DNA from: Burkholderiales bacterium
GTDB lineage: Bacteria; Pseudomonadota; Gammaproteobacteria; Burkholderiales; Burkholderiaceae_C
DNA length: 8,018 nucleotides
Direction: 5' to 3'
NCBI GenBank assembly: GCA_005793295.1
Contig: SXSX01000079.1
Span: 1-8,018, forward strand
A program made the translations under genes and the position numbers. The notes below the pieces were generated by a model, which saw nothing but the letters and a program-made list of their open reading frames with translations, had not been told where the DNA came from and made no database searches. Shown piece by piece: positions 1-6,408 of the stretch (positions are counted from its first letter, which is position 1; each line of letters opens with the position of its first letter).

Positions 1-537
1 CACAAGCTGCGTGACGACCCGATCCTTCGCTTCCTCATCGTCTCTTTGTCCTTCTACGGTATGAGTACCTTTGAAGGTCCGATGATGTCGATCAAAACGG
101 TGAACGCCTTGAGTCACTACACCGATTGGACCGTGGGGCATGTGCACTCGGGCGCTTTAGGCTGGGTGGGCCTGGTCACCATGGGTTCGATGTATTACTT
201 GATCCCGCGCTTGTTTGGCCAAAAGCAGATGTACAGCGTCAAAGCCATTGAAATTCACTTCTGGACGGCCACCATCGGTATCGTGATTTACATCGCTGCG
301 ATGTGGATTGCCGGAGTGATGCAAGGTTTGATGTGGCGTGCGATTAACCCTGACGGCACTTTGACCTACACCTTTGTGGAATCTGTCAAAGCAACCTACC
401 CCTTCTATGTATTGCGTTTGTTGGGTGGTTTGTTGTACCTCACAGGCATGTTGATCATGTTGTGGAACACGCTTAAAACCGCAACCACTGGTCGCGCTGT
501 GACAGTCAATGTGCCTGCTCCAGCGGTACACGCATAA
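1..537 (+). CDS. ccoN: cbb3-type cytochrome c oxidase subunit I, CcoN (partial, 3' end only)
   Basis: This is the C-terminal 178 residues of CcoN, the catalytic heme-copper subunit that reduces O2 to water and pumps protons in the inner membrane. The reading frame is open from base 1, starting with KLRDDPILRF, so the gene begins upstream of the window; the TTG at 46 is not a real start. The segment TDWTVGHVHSGALGW contains the HxH pair (codons at 139-141 and 145-147). In the cbb3 family these two histidines bind the high-spin heme b3 and the low-spin heme b. Three hydrophobic helices follow, and the last one ends near LIMLWNTLKT. The tail is short and Ala/Pro-rich, ending in TAA. CcoN is about 475 residues in well-studied species, so roughly 300 residues are missing; the CuB histidines and cross-linked Tyr are not visible. 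ccoO follows after 15 bp. Identity is very secure. Confidence 0.97.
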   Translation, partial: HKLRDDPILRFLIVSLSFYGMSTFEGPMMSIKTVNALSHYTDWTVGHVHSGALGWVGLVTMGSMYYLIPRLFGQKQMYSVKAIEIHFWTATIGIVIYIAAMWIAGVMQGLMWRAINPDGTLTYTFVESVKATYPFYVLRLLGGLLYLTGMLIMLWNTLKTATTGRAVTVNVPAPAVHA

Positions 538-552
538 GACAAGGACCTCATC

Positions 553-1179
553 ATGTCAAACGAAAAATCTAAATCGGGTTTGTCCCACGAGAAAATTGAA
601 ACCAGTAATTTCTTGATGATTGTGCTGATTTTGCTGGTGCTTTTGGTGGGCGGCATGGTTGAAATCGTGCCTCTGTTTTTCCAAAAATCTACTACTGAAC
701 CGATCAAAGGCATTGCGCCCTATACGCCGCTGCAGTTGGCCGGTCGCGACATCTATACGCGTGAGGGTTGCTACAACTGCCATTCGCAGATGATCCGACC
801 CTTTCGCGCAGAGACATTGCGCTATGGTCACTATTCCGTTGCCGGTGAGTCGGTGTATGACCACCCATTCCAATGGGGAAGCAAGCGCACCGGGCCTGAT
901 TTGGCCCGTGTAGGTGGAAAGTACAGCGATGAATGGCACCGTATTCACTTGACCAATCCCCGTGACTTGGTGCCGGAGTCGAATATGCCTGCTTACCCTT
1001 GGCTTGAGAAAACCCCAGTGGACGCCGCATCGATTTCTACCCACATGACCGCACTGCGCCGTGTCGGTGTTCCCTATACCGATGCGCAAATTGCGCAAGC
1101 AAGCGAAGAGCTTAAAGGTAAGAGCGAACTCGACGCAACGATTGCTTATCTGCAAGTCTTAGGCTTGGCGCTGAAATAA
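553..1179 (+). CDS. ccoO: cbb3-type cytochrome c oxidase subunit II, mono-heme cytochrome c CcoO
   Basis: CcoO is the membrane-anchored mono-heme cytochrome c subunit that passes electrons towards the heme b/heme b3-CuB centre of CcoN. The 208-residue protein has a single N-terminal transmembrane anchor (about residues 20-43). A periplasmic domain follows with the c-type heme site CYNCH (C73, C76, H77). M145 in PESNMPAYPW is the likely distal heme ligand, and this motif is diagnostic of the family. The length matches the usual 200-210 residues. The ATG at 553 is supported by an AAGGA ribosome binding site at 541-545, seven bases upstream. It lies 15 bp after ccoN and 30 bp before ccoQ, within one operon. 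No frameshift or missing ligand is seen. Confidence 0.98.
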   Translation: MSNEKSKSGLSHEKIETSNFLMIVLILLVLLVGGMVEIVPLFFQKSTTEPIKGIAPYTPLQLAGRDIYTREGCYNCHSQMIRPFRAETLRYGHYSVAGESVYDHPFQWGSKRTGPDLARVGGKYSDEWHRIHLTNPRDLVPESNMPAYPWLEKTPVDAASISTHMTALRRVGVPYTDAQIAQASEELKGKSELDATIAYLQVLGLALK

Positions 1180-1197
1180 GCCGCAATACGCAGCAAC

Positions 1198-1203
1198 AAG
1201 GAG
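1198..1203 (+). promoter_or_regulatory. Ribosome binding site of ccoQ
   Basis: AAGGAG lies six bases before the ATG at 1210. It is the strongest Shine-Dalgarno match in the operon. It supports translation of the short ccoQ frame, which is easy to miss because of its size. Confidence 0.8.
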
Positions 1204-1209
1204 CAAACC

Positions 1210-1347
1210 ATGGATGTCAACACATTACGCGCTTGGGTCACGGTGGTGAGTTTCGTGACTTTTATTGGGATCGTCTGGTGGGCTTGGTCGCGCCAACGTT
1301 CAGCAGATTTTTCTGAAGCGGCCAACCTGCCTTTTGAGCAGGATTAA
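1210..1347 (+). CDS. ccoQ: cbb3-type cytochrome oxidase small subunit CcoQ (FixQ)
   Basis: This 45-residue frame sits exactly where ccoQ is expected, between ccoO and ccoP. The protein begins MDVNTLRAWVTVVSF and has one transmembrane helix (about residues 8-26), rich in Val/Phe/Trp. A Trp-Ser-Arg basic turn follows, then a short acidic tail ending LPFEQD. This architecture is typical of CcoQ/FixQ, a 45-75 residue single-span protein. In other bacteria it stabilises the core complex and the association of CcoP. The start at 1210 is fixed by AAGGAG at 1198-1203, and the stop is TAA at 1345-1347. Sequence conservation is low in this family, so the call rests on position, size, topology and the ribosome binding site. 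Confidence 0.9.
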   Translation: MDVNTLRAWVTVVSFVTFIGIVWWAWSRQRSADFSEAANLPFEQD

Positions 1348-1375
1348 TTTAAAAAAGTACGCATAAGGAATCGAT

Positions 1376-2275
1376 ATGAGCGACTTCACAAGTAATTTTT
1401 GGGCGGTTTTTGTGACCGCAACGACCCTGATTGGGATGCTTGCCTGTCTCTTGCTGCTATGGTTTAGCGGTAAGGCGCGGGCGATGACCGCCAATGACAA
1501 CACGACCGGACACGTCTGGGATGGCGATTTGCGCGAGATGAACAACCCGCTACCCCGTTGGTGGGTTTGGCTCTTTGTGATTACCGTTGTTTTTGGTTTC
1601 TTGTACTTGGCGCTTTATCCCGGTCTGGGATCGATGAAAGGCAAGTTGGGATGGACCTCAGTGGATCAGTACGCAGCGGAAGTTGAAAAAGCCAATTTGG
1701 CAGAAGCACCGTTGTACGCAAAGTTTGTCGCGATGAAGCCGGAAGATCTTGTCAAAGACCCTCAAGCCAAAGCCATTGGTGAGCGCTTGTTTATGAACAA
1801 CTGCGCCCAATGCCACGGCTCGGATGCCCGAGGCTCTAAAGGGTTTCCCAATTTGACGGATGCAGATTGGCTGCACGGCGGAACCACTGACAAGATCAAA
1901 GAAACTTTGACACTGGGCCGTATCGGACAAATGCCTCCTATGGCAGCCGCCGTAGGATCGCCAAACGATGTTAAAAATGTGGCCAACTACGTTTTGAGTT
2001 TGTCGGGAAGTCCGCATGACTCTGTCCGTGCTGCTTTGGGCAAATCTAAGTTTGCTACTTGTGCAGCTTGCCACGGCGCAGACGGTAAAGGTTTGCAAGC
2101 CTTAGGTTCGGCGAACTTGACGGACAACATTTGGCTGCATGGCTATGGCGAAGCCGCCATCATTGCCATGGTCAACAACGGCAAAGTCAATCAAATGCCA
2201 GTCCAAGCAGGCAAACTCACCGAAGCACAAATCCATGTGTTGTCTGGTTACGTGTGGGGTATGTCCAACAAGTAA
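1376..2275 (+). CDS. ccoP: cbb3-type cytochrome c oxidase subunit III, di-heme cytochrome c CcoP
   Basis: CcoP is the di-heme cytochrome c subunit that receives electrons from soluble or membrane cytochromes c and hands them to CcoO. The 299-residue protein has two hydrophobic segments (about residues 8-30 and 62-82), the two-span form of the family. Between them lies HVWDGDLREMNNPLPRWW, a highly typical CcoP signature. Two periplasmic cytochrome c domains follow. The first has CAQCH (C143, C146, H147) with M186 in GQMPPM as likely distal ligand. The second has CAACH (C229, C232, H233) with M274 in NQMP. Length agrees with the usual 290-310 residues. The ATG at 1376 is preceded by an AAGGAA ribosome binding site. 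ccoG starts 7 bp after the stop. Confidence 0.98.
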   Translation: MSDFTSNFWAVFVTATTLIGMLACLLLLWFSGKARAMTANDNTTGHVWDGDLREMNNPLPRWWVWLFVITVVFGFLYLALYPGLGSMKGKLGWTSVDQYAAEVEKANLAEAPLYAKFVAMKPEDLVKDPQAKAIGERLFMNNCAQCHGSDARGSKGFPNLTDADWLHGGTTDKIKETLTLGRIGQMPPMAAAVGSPNDVKNVANYVLSLSGSPHDSVRAALGKSKFATCAACHGADGKGLQALGSANLTDNIWLHGYGEAAIIAMVNNGKVNQMPVQAGKLTEAQIHVLSGYVWGMSNK

Positions 2276-2285
2276 GGATGTTGTG
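2274..2285 (+). promoter_or_regulatory. Ribosome binding site and GTG start codon of ccoG
   Basis: The stop codon of ccoP runs into AAGGA (2274-2278), followed by four bases and then GTG at 2283-2285 in the ccoG frame. The frame stays open upstream into ccoP, with an ATG at 2139. That start would impose a 48-residue, low-complexity N-terminus overlapping ccoP, so it is unlikely. The next in-frame ATG (2358) has no obvious ribosome binding site and would remove the Pro-rich N-terminus. Confidence 0.6.
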
Positions 2286-3728
2286 AAAGAAGTTATTCCG
2301 ATAGCGATATCGCCTGATACCGGGCCGATATCGCCACCGCCCGGGGCCGATGCAGAGATGATTTCTCTGTACGAAGCCCACCAAAAAATTTACCCACGCA
2401 GCGTCTCCGGATTTTTTTCGAATTGGCGTTGGGCTACGGTCTTTCTGACCCAATTGGTTTTTTATGGAATGCCTTGGTTCGATTGGGGTCAGCGCCAAGC
2501 GGTCTTGTTCGACCTTGGCGCTCGGCGTTTTTATATCTTTGGATTGGTTCTGTATCCGCAAGATTTCATCTACCTCACAGGCCTGCTGGTCATCTCAGCT
2601 TTGTCCCTGTTTTTGTTTACGGCAGTGGCAGGGCGTTTGTGGTGCGGCTATGCGTGTCCTCAAACGGTGTACACCGAAATTTTTCTTTGGATAGAGAAAA
2701 AAACAGAAGGCGATCGGTCTGCGCGAATGCGCCGTGATGAAGGTCATTTCTCGCTTGAAAAATTTGGCCGTAAATCAGCCAAACATGTCTTATGGCTGGC
2801 ATTGGCTTTGTGGACAGGCTTTACGTTTGTGGGTTATTTCACCCCGATTCACGCGTTGGCGGGTGAGTTCGTTCATTGGTCACTGGGCTCTTGGGAAATC
2901 TTTTGGGTTTTCTTTTATGGCTTTGCTACCTATGGCAACGCCGGGTTCATGCGCGAACAAGTGTGCAAACACATGTGCCCCTATGCCCGTTTTCAGAGTG
3001 CCATGTTTGACAAAGACACCCTGATAGTGACATACGACGCAATACGCGGTGAGCCGCGGGGAGCGCGTTCTAAGAAAGTAGATTTAACCCAATCCAATTT
3101 GGGTGCTTGCGTGGATTGCAGTTTGTGTGTGCAGGTTTGCCCCACCGGAATCGATATTCGCAATGGTTTGCAGTATGAATGTATTGGTTGTGGCGCCTGT
3201 GCGGATGTATGCGATACGGTGATGGACAAAATGGGCTACGAGAAAGGGCTGGTGAAGTACTCGACGGAAAACGCGATTAACCAGCGCTGGACCAAAACTC
3301 AAACCTTGCACCATGTGTTTAGACCCCGTGTCTTGGTGTACACCGCCATTCTTTGGTCCGTTATTTTTGCGATGCTGGTTAGCTTGGCGATTCGAGACCC
3401 TTTCAAGGTCGATATCGAACGCGATCGCAGTATCTTGGCTCGCCAGATTGAGGGTGGGCGCATTGAAAATATCTACCGTTTGCAGATCATGAATGCGTCA
3501 GAGTCTTTGTTGCAGGTGCATGTTCAAGCGGATGGTTTGCCCGGCTTGGTGGTTGAAACAGACCATGACCTTTTGGTTGACGCCGCTCAGTCGCGTTGGT
3601 TTGTTGTTCACGTCCAGTTACCCTTTGAACATGCAGCACCTGGATCCCACATCATCCATTTTCATTTACAAAGCCAAGACCGTTTAACCACAGTGACTGA
3701 AAAAGCAGTCTTTATTGTTCCCCGTTAA
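2283..3728 (+). CDS. ccoG: Cytochrome c oxidase accessory protein CcoG (FixG), membrane iron-sulfur cupric reductase
   Basis: CcoG is a polytopic membrane ferredoxin-like protein. In Rhodobacter capsulatus it has been shown to reduce Cu(II) to Cu(I) for cbb3 oxidase CuB assembly. From the GTG start it has 481 residues, close to family length. About four to five membrane segments lie near residues 50-67, 94-114, 167-187, 203-218 and 350-369. A membrane-proximal pair RLWCGYACPQ (C121, C125) and a second CKHMC pair (C228, C232) are the conserved CcoG cysteines. Two [4Fe-4S] ferredoxin motifs follow: C276/C279/C282/C286 and C300/C303/C306/C310. The C-terminal 105 residues are the soluble, beta-rich FixG C-terminal domain. 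It lies 7 bp after ccoP and 8 bp before ccoH, so translational coupling is likely. Identity is very secure; the exact start is less so. Confidence 0.96.
   Translation: MKEVIPIAISPDTGPISPPPGADAEMISLYEAHQKIYPRSVSGFFSNWRWATVFLTQLVFYGMPWFDWGQRQAVLFDLGARRFYIFGLVLYPQDFIYLTGLLVISALSLFLFTAVAGRLWCGYACPQTVYTEIFLWIEKKTEGDRSARMRRDEGHFSLEKFGRKSAKHVLWLALALWTGFTFVGYFTPIHALAGEFVHWSLGSWEIFWVFFYGFATYGNAGFMREQVCKHMCPYARFQSAMFDKDTLIVTYDAIRGEPRGARSKKVDLTQSNLGACVDCSLCVQVCPTGIDIRNGLQYECIGCGACADVCDTVMDKMGYEKGLVKYSTENAINQRWTKTQTLHHVFRPRVLVYTAILWSVIFAMLVSLAIRDPFKVDIERDRSILARQIEGGRIENIYRLQIMNASESLLQVHVQADGLPGLVVETDHDLLVDAAQSRWFVVHVQLPFEHAAPGSHIIHFHLQSQDRLTTVTEKAVFIVPR
2305..2335 (+). repeat. 10-bp direct repeat with CGATATCG palindromes in the start of ccoG
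   Basis: CGATATCGCC occurs at 2305-2314 and again at 2326-2335, exactly seven codons apart. Each copy contains the palindrome CGATATCG; the first extends to GCGATATCGC. In ccoG the copies encode the two Ile-Ser-Pro steps of the N-terminal Pro-rich stretch. It could be a translation-affecting structure near the start codon or plain peptide repetition. I see no evidence that decides between them. Confidence 0.5.
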
Positions 3729-3736
3729 GGAAAATC

Positions 3737-4012
3737 ATGAATAACGCAAAGACTCAAAATACCGATCCTTGGTGGAAGTTTGGACATGTATGGTTGGTCG
3801 TTTCTGGCCCCGCCATCGTGGTCGTTGCCAGTTTCATCACGTTTTACCTGGCATATTCAGGCATGGATACCGTCGTTGATGAAAACTACTACCAAAAGGG
3901 TGTGGAGATCAACCGAACCTTGACGGCTGAGAGTACCTCAAGTCTGGCGCCAGCGCAGCAGGCGCGTAACCATGCGGCAACGGGCGTCAAACCCGAAACC
4001 AAGCAAAAATAA
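3737..4012 (+). CDS. ccoH: Short CcoH/FixH-type cbb3 oxidase assembly protein
   Basis: This 91-residue protein has one transmembrane helix (about residues 17-40) after a short aromatic N-terminus (DPWWKFGHVWL). It is followed by MDTVVDENYYQKGVEINRTL, the juxtamembrane motif of the FixH/CcoH family. In other bacteria CcoH is a single-span protein needed for stable assembly of the cbb3 complex. The well-known CcoH/FixH proteins are about 150-180 residues with a periplasmic beta-rich domain. Here the protein ends soon after the motif in a Ser/Ala/Gln-rich, probably disordered tail. Only 52 bp separate its stop from the convergent fnr stop, so no frameshifted remainder of the missing domain can lie there. 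The start at 3737 has AAGGA at 3727-3731. Position directly after ccoG supports the call. Confidence 0.85.
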   Translation: MNNAKTQNTDPWWKFGHVWLVVSGPAIVVVASFITFYLAYSGMDTVVDENYYQKGVEINRTLTAESTSSLAPAQQARNHAATGVKPETKQK

Positions 4013-4064
4013 CCAGTCGTATTCAGGTCAGGCGACGATCGCCACGGTCCTCAATGCTAAGCGC
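4013..4064. other. Convergent intergenic gap between ccoH and fnr
   Basis: The 52-bp gap separates the stop codons of two converging genes, where terminators would be expected. It contains only a small hairpin, GGCGA-CGA-TCGCC at 4031-4043 (5-bp stem, 3-base loop). There is no run of T on either strand after it. A canonical intrinsic terminator is therefore not visible; termination may be Rho-dependent or lie within coding sequence. Confidence 0.45.
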
Positions 4065-4808
4065 CTACAAGCAAGCCTTGTTGTTGACAATGTCGCGCAG
4101 TGCTTCGGTGTTGAGAATCCGAACATGGCGTTGTTTGACCTCTAACACCTTGTCTTCTGAAAATTTGGAGAATGTGCGGCTTACTGTCTCTAACTTAAGA
4201 CCCAGGTAGCTGCCGATTTCTTCGCGGGTCATACGCAAAATCAAATCTGATTGTGAGAATCCCCGGGCATGCAAACGCTGGGCTAAATTCAATAAAAAGG
4301 CGGCCAAGCGTTCTTCGGCCCGCATACTGCCTAGCAACAATATCACCCCGTTTTCGCGAACAATCTCTCGACTCATGATTTTGTGAACATGGCGCTGTAA
4401 GGAGTTGATTTCTCTTGACAACTCTTCAATGCGCTCAAACGGCATGACGCAAACCTCGGCGTCCTCTAAGGCGATGGCGTCGCAGGAATGGTGATCGGTG
4501 ACGATTCCATCGAGGCCCATGACTTCGCCAGCCATTTGAAATCCTGTAACCTGGTCGCGCCCATCATCAGTCACTACGCTGGTTTTAAAAAACCCAGTGC
4601 GAATCGCAAAAAGGCTGGTGAACTTCTCGCCATTGCGAAACAGGGTTGCGCCGCGTTTAACCTTGCGCCGGATGGCCACAACGTCATCAATGCGTTCCAG
4701 TTCTTGCTCGCTTAGGCCTAGGGGCATACACAACTCACGCAGATTGCAGTTGGAGCAAGCCACTTTCATGCTGTGCGGGTTGATTGCAGTGAGTTTGGAG
4801 TCTGACAT
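4065..4808 (-). CDS. fnr: Oxygen-sensing transcriptional regulator Fnr (Crp/Fnr family, [4Fe-4S])
   Basis: Fnr is a cytoplasmic regulator that dimerises and binds DNA when its oxygen-labile [4Fe-4S] cluster is intact. With the ATG at 4808 it has 247 residues. Cluster cysteines are C18, C21 and C27 (VACSNCNLRELC) and C120 (DAEVCVMPFER). E. coli FNR has C20/C23/C29/C122, a constant two-residue offset. The recognition helix LETVSR gives E207, S210 and R211, again offset by two from E. coli E209/S212/R213, which read TTGA half-sites. E152 stands where E. coli has D154, a position affecting dimerisation. The central cyclic-nucleotide-like fold and dimer helix (MSREIVRENG) are intact. The frame stays open upstream, and another ATG at 4898 would add 30 residues. 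No start has a clear ribosome binding site. I prefer 4808 from the E. coli offset and the inferred promoter. Identity is secure, start moderate. Confidence 0.95.
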   Translation of the reverse strand: MSDSKLTAINPHSMKVACSNCNLRELCMPLGLSEQELERIDDVVAIRRKVKRGATLFRNGEKFTSLFAIRTGFFKTSVVTDDGRDQVTGFQMAGEVMGLDGIVTDHHSCDAIALEDAEVCVMPFERIEELSREINSLQRHVHKIMSREIVRENGVILLLGSMRAEERLAAFLLNLAQRLHARGFSQSDLILRMTREEIGSYLGLKLETVSRTFSKFSEDKVLEVKQRHVRILNTEALRDIVNNKACL

Positions 4809-4901
4809 GTGCAGCGGGTTGCTGAGACCGGAGGTATCGATAGGCTGGGCGGGAACCATTTTGAGCATGGGAGATAGCAAAATAGGTGGAGCGGTCATTG
4901 A

Positions 4902-4931
4902 ACTATGTGAAAAAAGTTTGACAAACGTCAA
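4902..4931 (-). promoter_or_regulatory. Putative fnr promoter (-35 TTGACG, -10 CATAGT)
   Basis: Read on the minus strand, TTGACG at 4931-4926 is one base from the consensus -35. CATAGT at 4907-4902 is a four-of-six -10, with an 18-base spacer. The transcript would start near 4895, just inside the ATG at 4898, so this promoter favours a downstream Fnr start such as 4808. The -35 is embedded in the FNR-type palindrome, so bound Fnr would block it. This is read by eye from the sequence and is not proven. Confidence 0.4.
4918..4931. promoter_or_regulatory. FNR/FixK-type operator between fnr and hemN
   Basis: TTGAC-AAAC-GTCAA is a perfect inverted repeat with the 4-base spacer of FNR/Anr/FixK boxes; the FNR consensus is TTGAT-N4-ATCAA, and FixK/FnrL sites allow C/G at the inner position. 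It is centred at 4924.5, about 40 bp before the hemN ATG and upstream of fnr on the other strand. The Fnr encoded beside it carries the E-x2-SR residues that read TTGA half-sites. It probably activates hemN and represses fnr. Confidence 0.8.
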
Positions 4932-4953
4932 GCGTTCTTCTGCCTTGAAATGC

Positions 4954-4959
4954 CATAGT
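4954..4959 (+). promoter_or_regulatory. Putative -10 element of hemN
   Basis: CATAGT, preceded by TGC, is a plausible extended -10 hexamer. Its centre is 32 bp downstream of the FNR box centre, the spacing expected for a class II site at -41.5. The TTGACA inside the box at 4918-4923 is 30 bp from this -10, so it cannot serve as its -35. That fits an activator-dependent promoter. The predicted transcript start falls on the hemN ATG itself. Confidence 0.4.
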
Positions 4960-4964
4960 ACTGC

Positions 4965-6380
4965 ATGACCGACTCGAAACAGCTTACAACGTCCGCCCAG
5001 GAGGCGGTTCCCTACGAGATTTTGCGCCGATTTAATATCTCCGGGCCGCGGTACACCTCGTACCCCACGGCGGACCGTTTTGTGGAAGCCTTTACCGAAG
5101 CGGACTACGCCCACGCCTTAAAACACCGACGCAGCAGTGCCGCCGCATTGACGCTGCCTTTGTCGCTGTATGTTCACATCCCGTTTTGTGAGTCCTTGTG
5201 CTATTACTGCGCCTGCAACAAAGTCATTACCAAGCACCACAGCCGCTCAGCCGAGTATTTAAGGTACTTAGGCCGAGAAATAGAGTTGCACGTCGCTTTA
5301 ATTGGCAAGGGCCAACCCATCAGTCAGTTACATTTGGGCGGAGGCAGTCCCACCTTTTTGACCGATGCCGAATTGAATGAGTTGATGACACTGCTTAGGG
5401 ATAACTTCAGCTTTACTCCGGGTGGCGAATATTCAATAGAAGTCGATCCAAGGACCGTCGATGCAGCTCGTATTAATGCGCTGGCAACCATGGGGTTCAA
5501 CCGCCTGAGCTTTGGCGTACAAGACTTTGACCCTGATGTGCAAAGGGCAGTTCACCGGGTGCAACCGGCAAAGCAGGTTTTTGACCTCGTGAAAGCGGCA
5601 AGGGACCGCGGATTCGAGTCGATCAATGTCGATCTCATCTATGGTTTGCCTCACCAAAGCCCCGAATCGTTTGATCGCACCTTGGCGCAAATTGCTGAAC
5701 TTCGGCCTGACCGGATTGCGCTTTACGCTTATGCCCACTTGCCTGAGCGATTTAAGCCCCAGCGGCGCATTGCAATCACAGACCTGCCCAGCGCCAGCGC
5801 CAAAGTGACTATGTTGGCTCGCTCGCTCGAGGCCTTAATGGGCGTAGGCTATGTGTATGTGGGCATGGACCACTTTGCTTTGCCTGACGATGCGCTCGCA
5901 GTGGCAAAACGCCAGGGCCGCTTGCATCGCAATTTTCAGGGTTACAGCACGCAGGCCGATTGCGATTTAATCGCTTTGGGAGTGTCTTCCATTGGTCGCA
6001 TTGGTGCAACCTACAGCCAGAACGCGAAAACGCTGGATGACTACTACGACCTGCTTAACCGCGGCCGCTTGCCCGTGGTTCGGGGCTTGGCTTTATCGCG
6101 TGACGACTTGGTGCGCCGAGCGGTCATCATGGCCTTAATGTGCCAAGGTACTTTGCATTTTGAGTCGATCGAATCGGCTTACTTGATTGAGTTTGCGAGT
6201 TACTTTTCTAACGAACTAGAAGCTTTGCAGCCCTTGGCAGACCAAGGCATGGTGCAGGTCGATGCGGCTGGTATTCAAGTGACGTCGATGGGGTGGTATT
6301 TTGTTCGCGCCGTAGCGATGGTATTTGACCGTTACTTGCAAAAAGACCTCAACCGCACCCGTTTTTCTAAAATTCTTTAG
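4965..6380 (+). CDS. hemN: Oxygen-independent coproporphyrinogen III dehydrogenase HemN
   Basis: HemN is a cytoplasmic radical SAM enzyme that oxidatively decarboxylates coproporphyrinogen III to protoporphyrinogen IX without O2, supplying heme at low oxygen. The 471-residue protein compares with 457 in E. coli. The N-terminus has the family signature YNxSGPRYTSYPTA-like RRFNISGPRYTSYPTADRF. The radical SAM site is YVHIPFCESLCYYCAC: C75, C79 and C82 bind the [4Fe-4S] cluster, and C84 is the conserved extra cysteine. The glycine motif HLGGGSPTF (123-131) and EVDPR (E159) for SAM binding follow, then GVQDFDPDVQRAVHR, NVDLIYGLP, and the HemN C-terminal part with MDHFALPDD and HRNFQGYSTQ. All features point to true HemN rather than the HemW heme chaperone. 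No Shine-Dalgarno sequence precedes the ATG. The next gene begins after 28 bp. Confidence 0.97.
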   Translation: MTDSKQLTTSAQEAVPYEILRRFNISGPRYTSYPTADRFVEAFTEADYAHALKHRRSSAAALTLPLSLYVHIPFCESLCYYCACNKVITKHHSRSAEYLRYLGREIELHVALIGKGQPISQLHLGGGSPTFLTDAELNELMTLLRDNFSFTPGGEYSIEVDPRTVDAARINALATMGFNRLSFGVQDFDPDVQRAVHRVQPAKQVFDLVKAARDRGFESINVDLIYGLPHQSPESFDRTLAQIAELRPDRIALYAYAHLPERFKPQRRIAITDLPSASAKVTMLARSLEALMGVGYVYVGMDHFALPDDALAVAKRQGRLHRNFQGYSTQADCDLIALGVSSIGRIGATYSQNAKTLDDYYDLLNRGRLPVVRGLALSRDDLVRRAVIMALMCQGTLHFESIESAYLIEFASYFSNELEALQPLADQGMVQVDAAGIQVTSMGWYFVRAVAMVFDRYLQKDLNRTRFSKIL

Positions 6381-6408
6381 CCCAAGCCCTATCCGCTACG
6401 ATTCGGGC

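Noticed and set aside
556..1155. Long open frame of 199 codons on the minus strand across almost all of ccoO
   Set aside because: It shares codon boundaries with ccoO and is open only because ccoO rarely uses codons whose complement is a stop. It shows no domain, no ribosome binding site and low-complexity His/Arg/Gln content.
1658..2098. Open frame of 146 codons antisense to ccoP
   Set aside because: It is the shadow of a strongly conserved cytochrome gene, with no recognisable motif or start signal.
2139..2282. Upstream extension of ccoG from an ATG inside ccoP
   Set aside because: The extra 48 residues overlap the conserved heme domain of ccoP in another frame and look like shadow sequence. 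A ribosome binding site and GTG fit directly after the ccoP stop.
4031..4043. Hairpin GGCGA-CGA-TCGCC as a bidirectional terminator between ccoH and fnr
   Set aside because: The stem is only 5 bp and no T-run follows on either strand. It may be chance.
4084..4097. Second FNR-like site, TTGAC-AATG-TCGCG
   Set aside because: Only one half-site is good. It lies inside the 3' end of the fnr coding region, with no promoter near it.
4899..5114. Upstream extension of fnr into hemN from an ATG at 5114
   Set aside because: It would overlap hemN coding sequence and the operator, and the added residues are Arg/Gly-rich shadow sequence absent from Fnr proteins.
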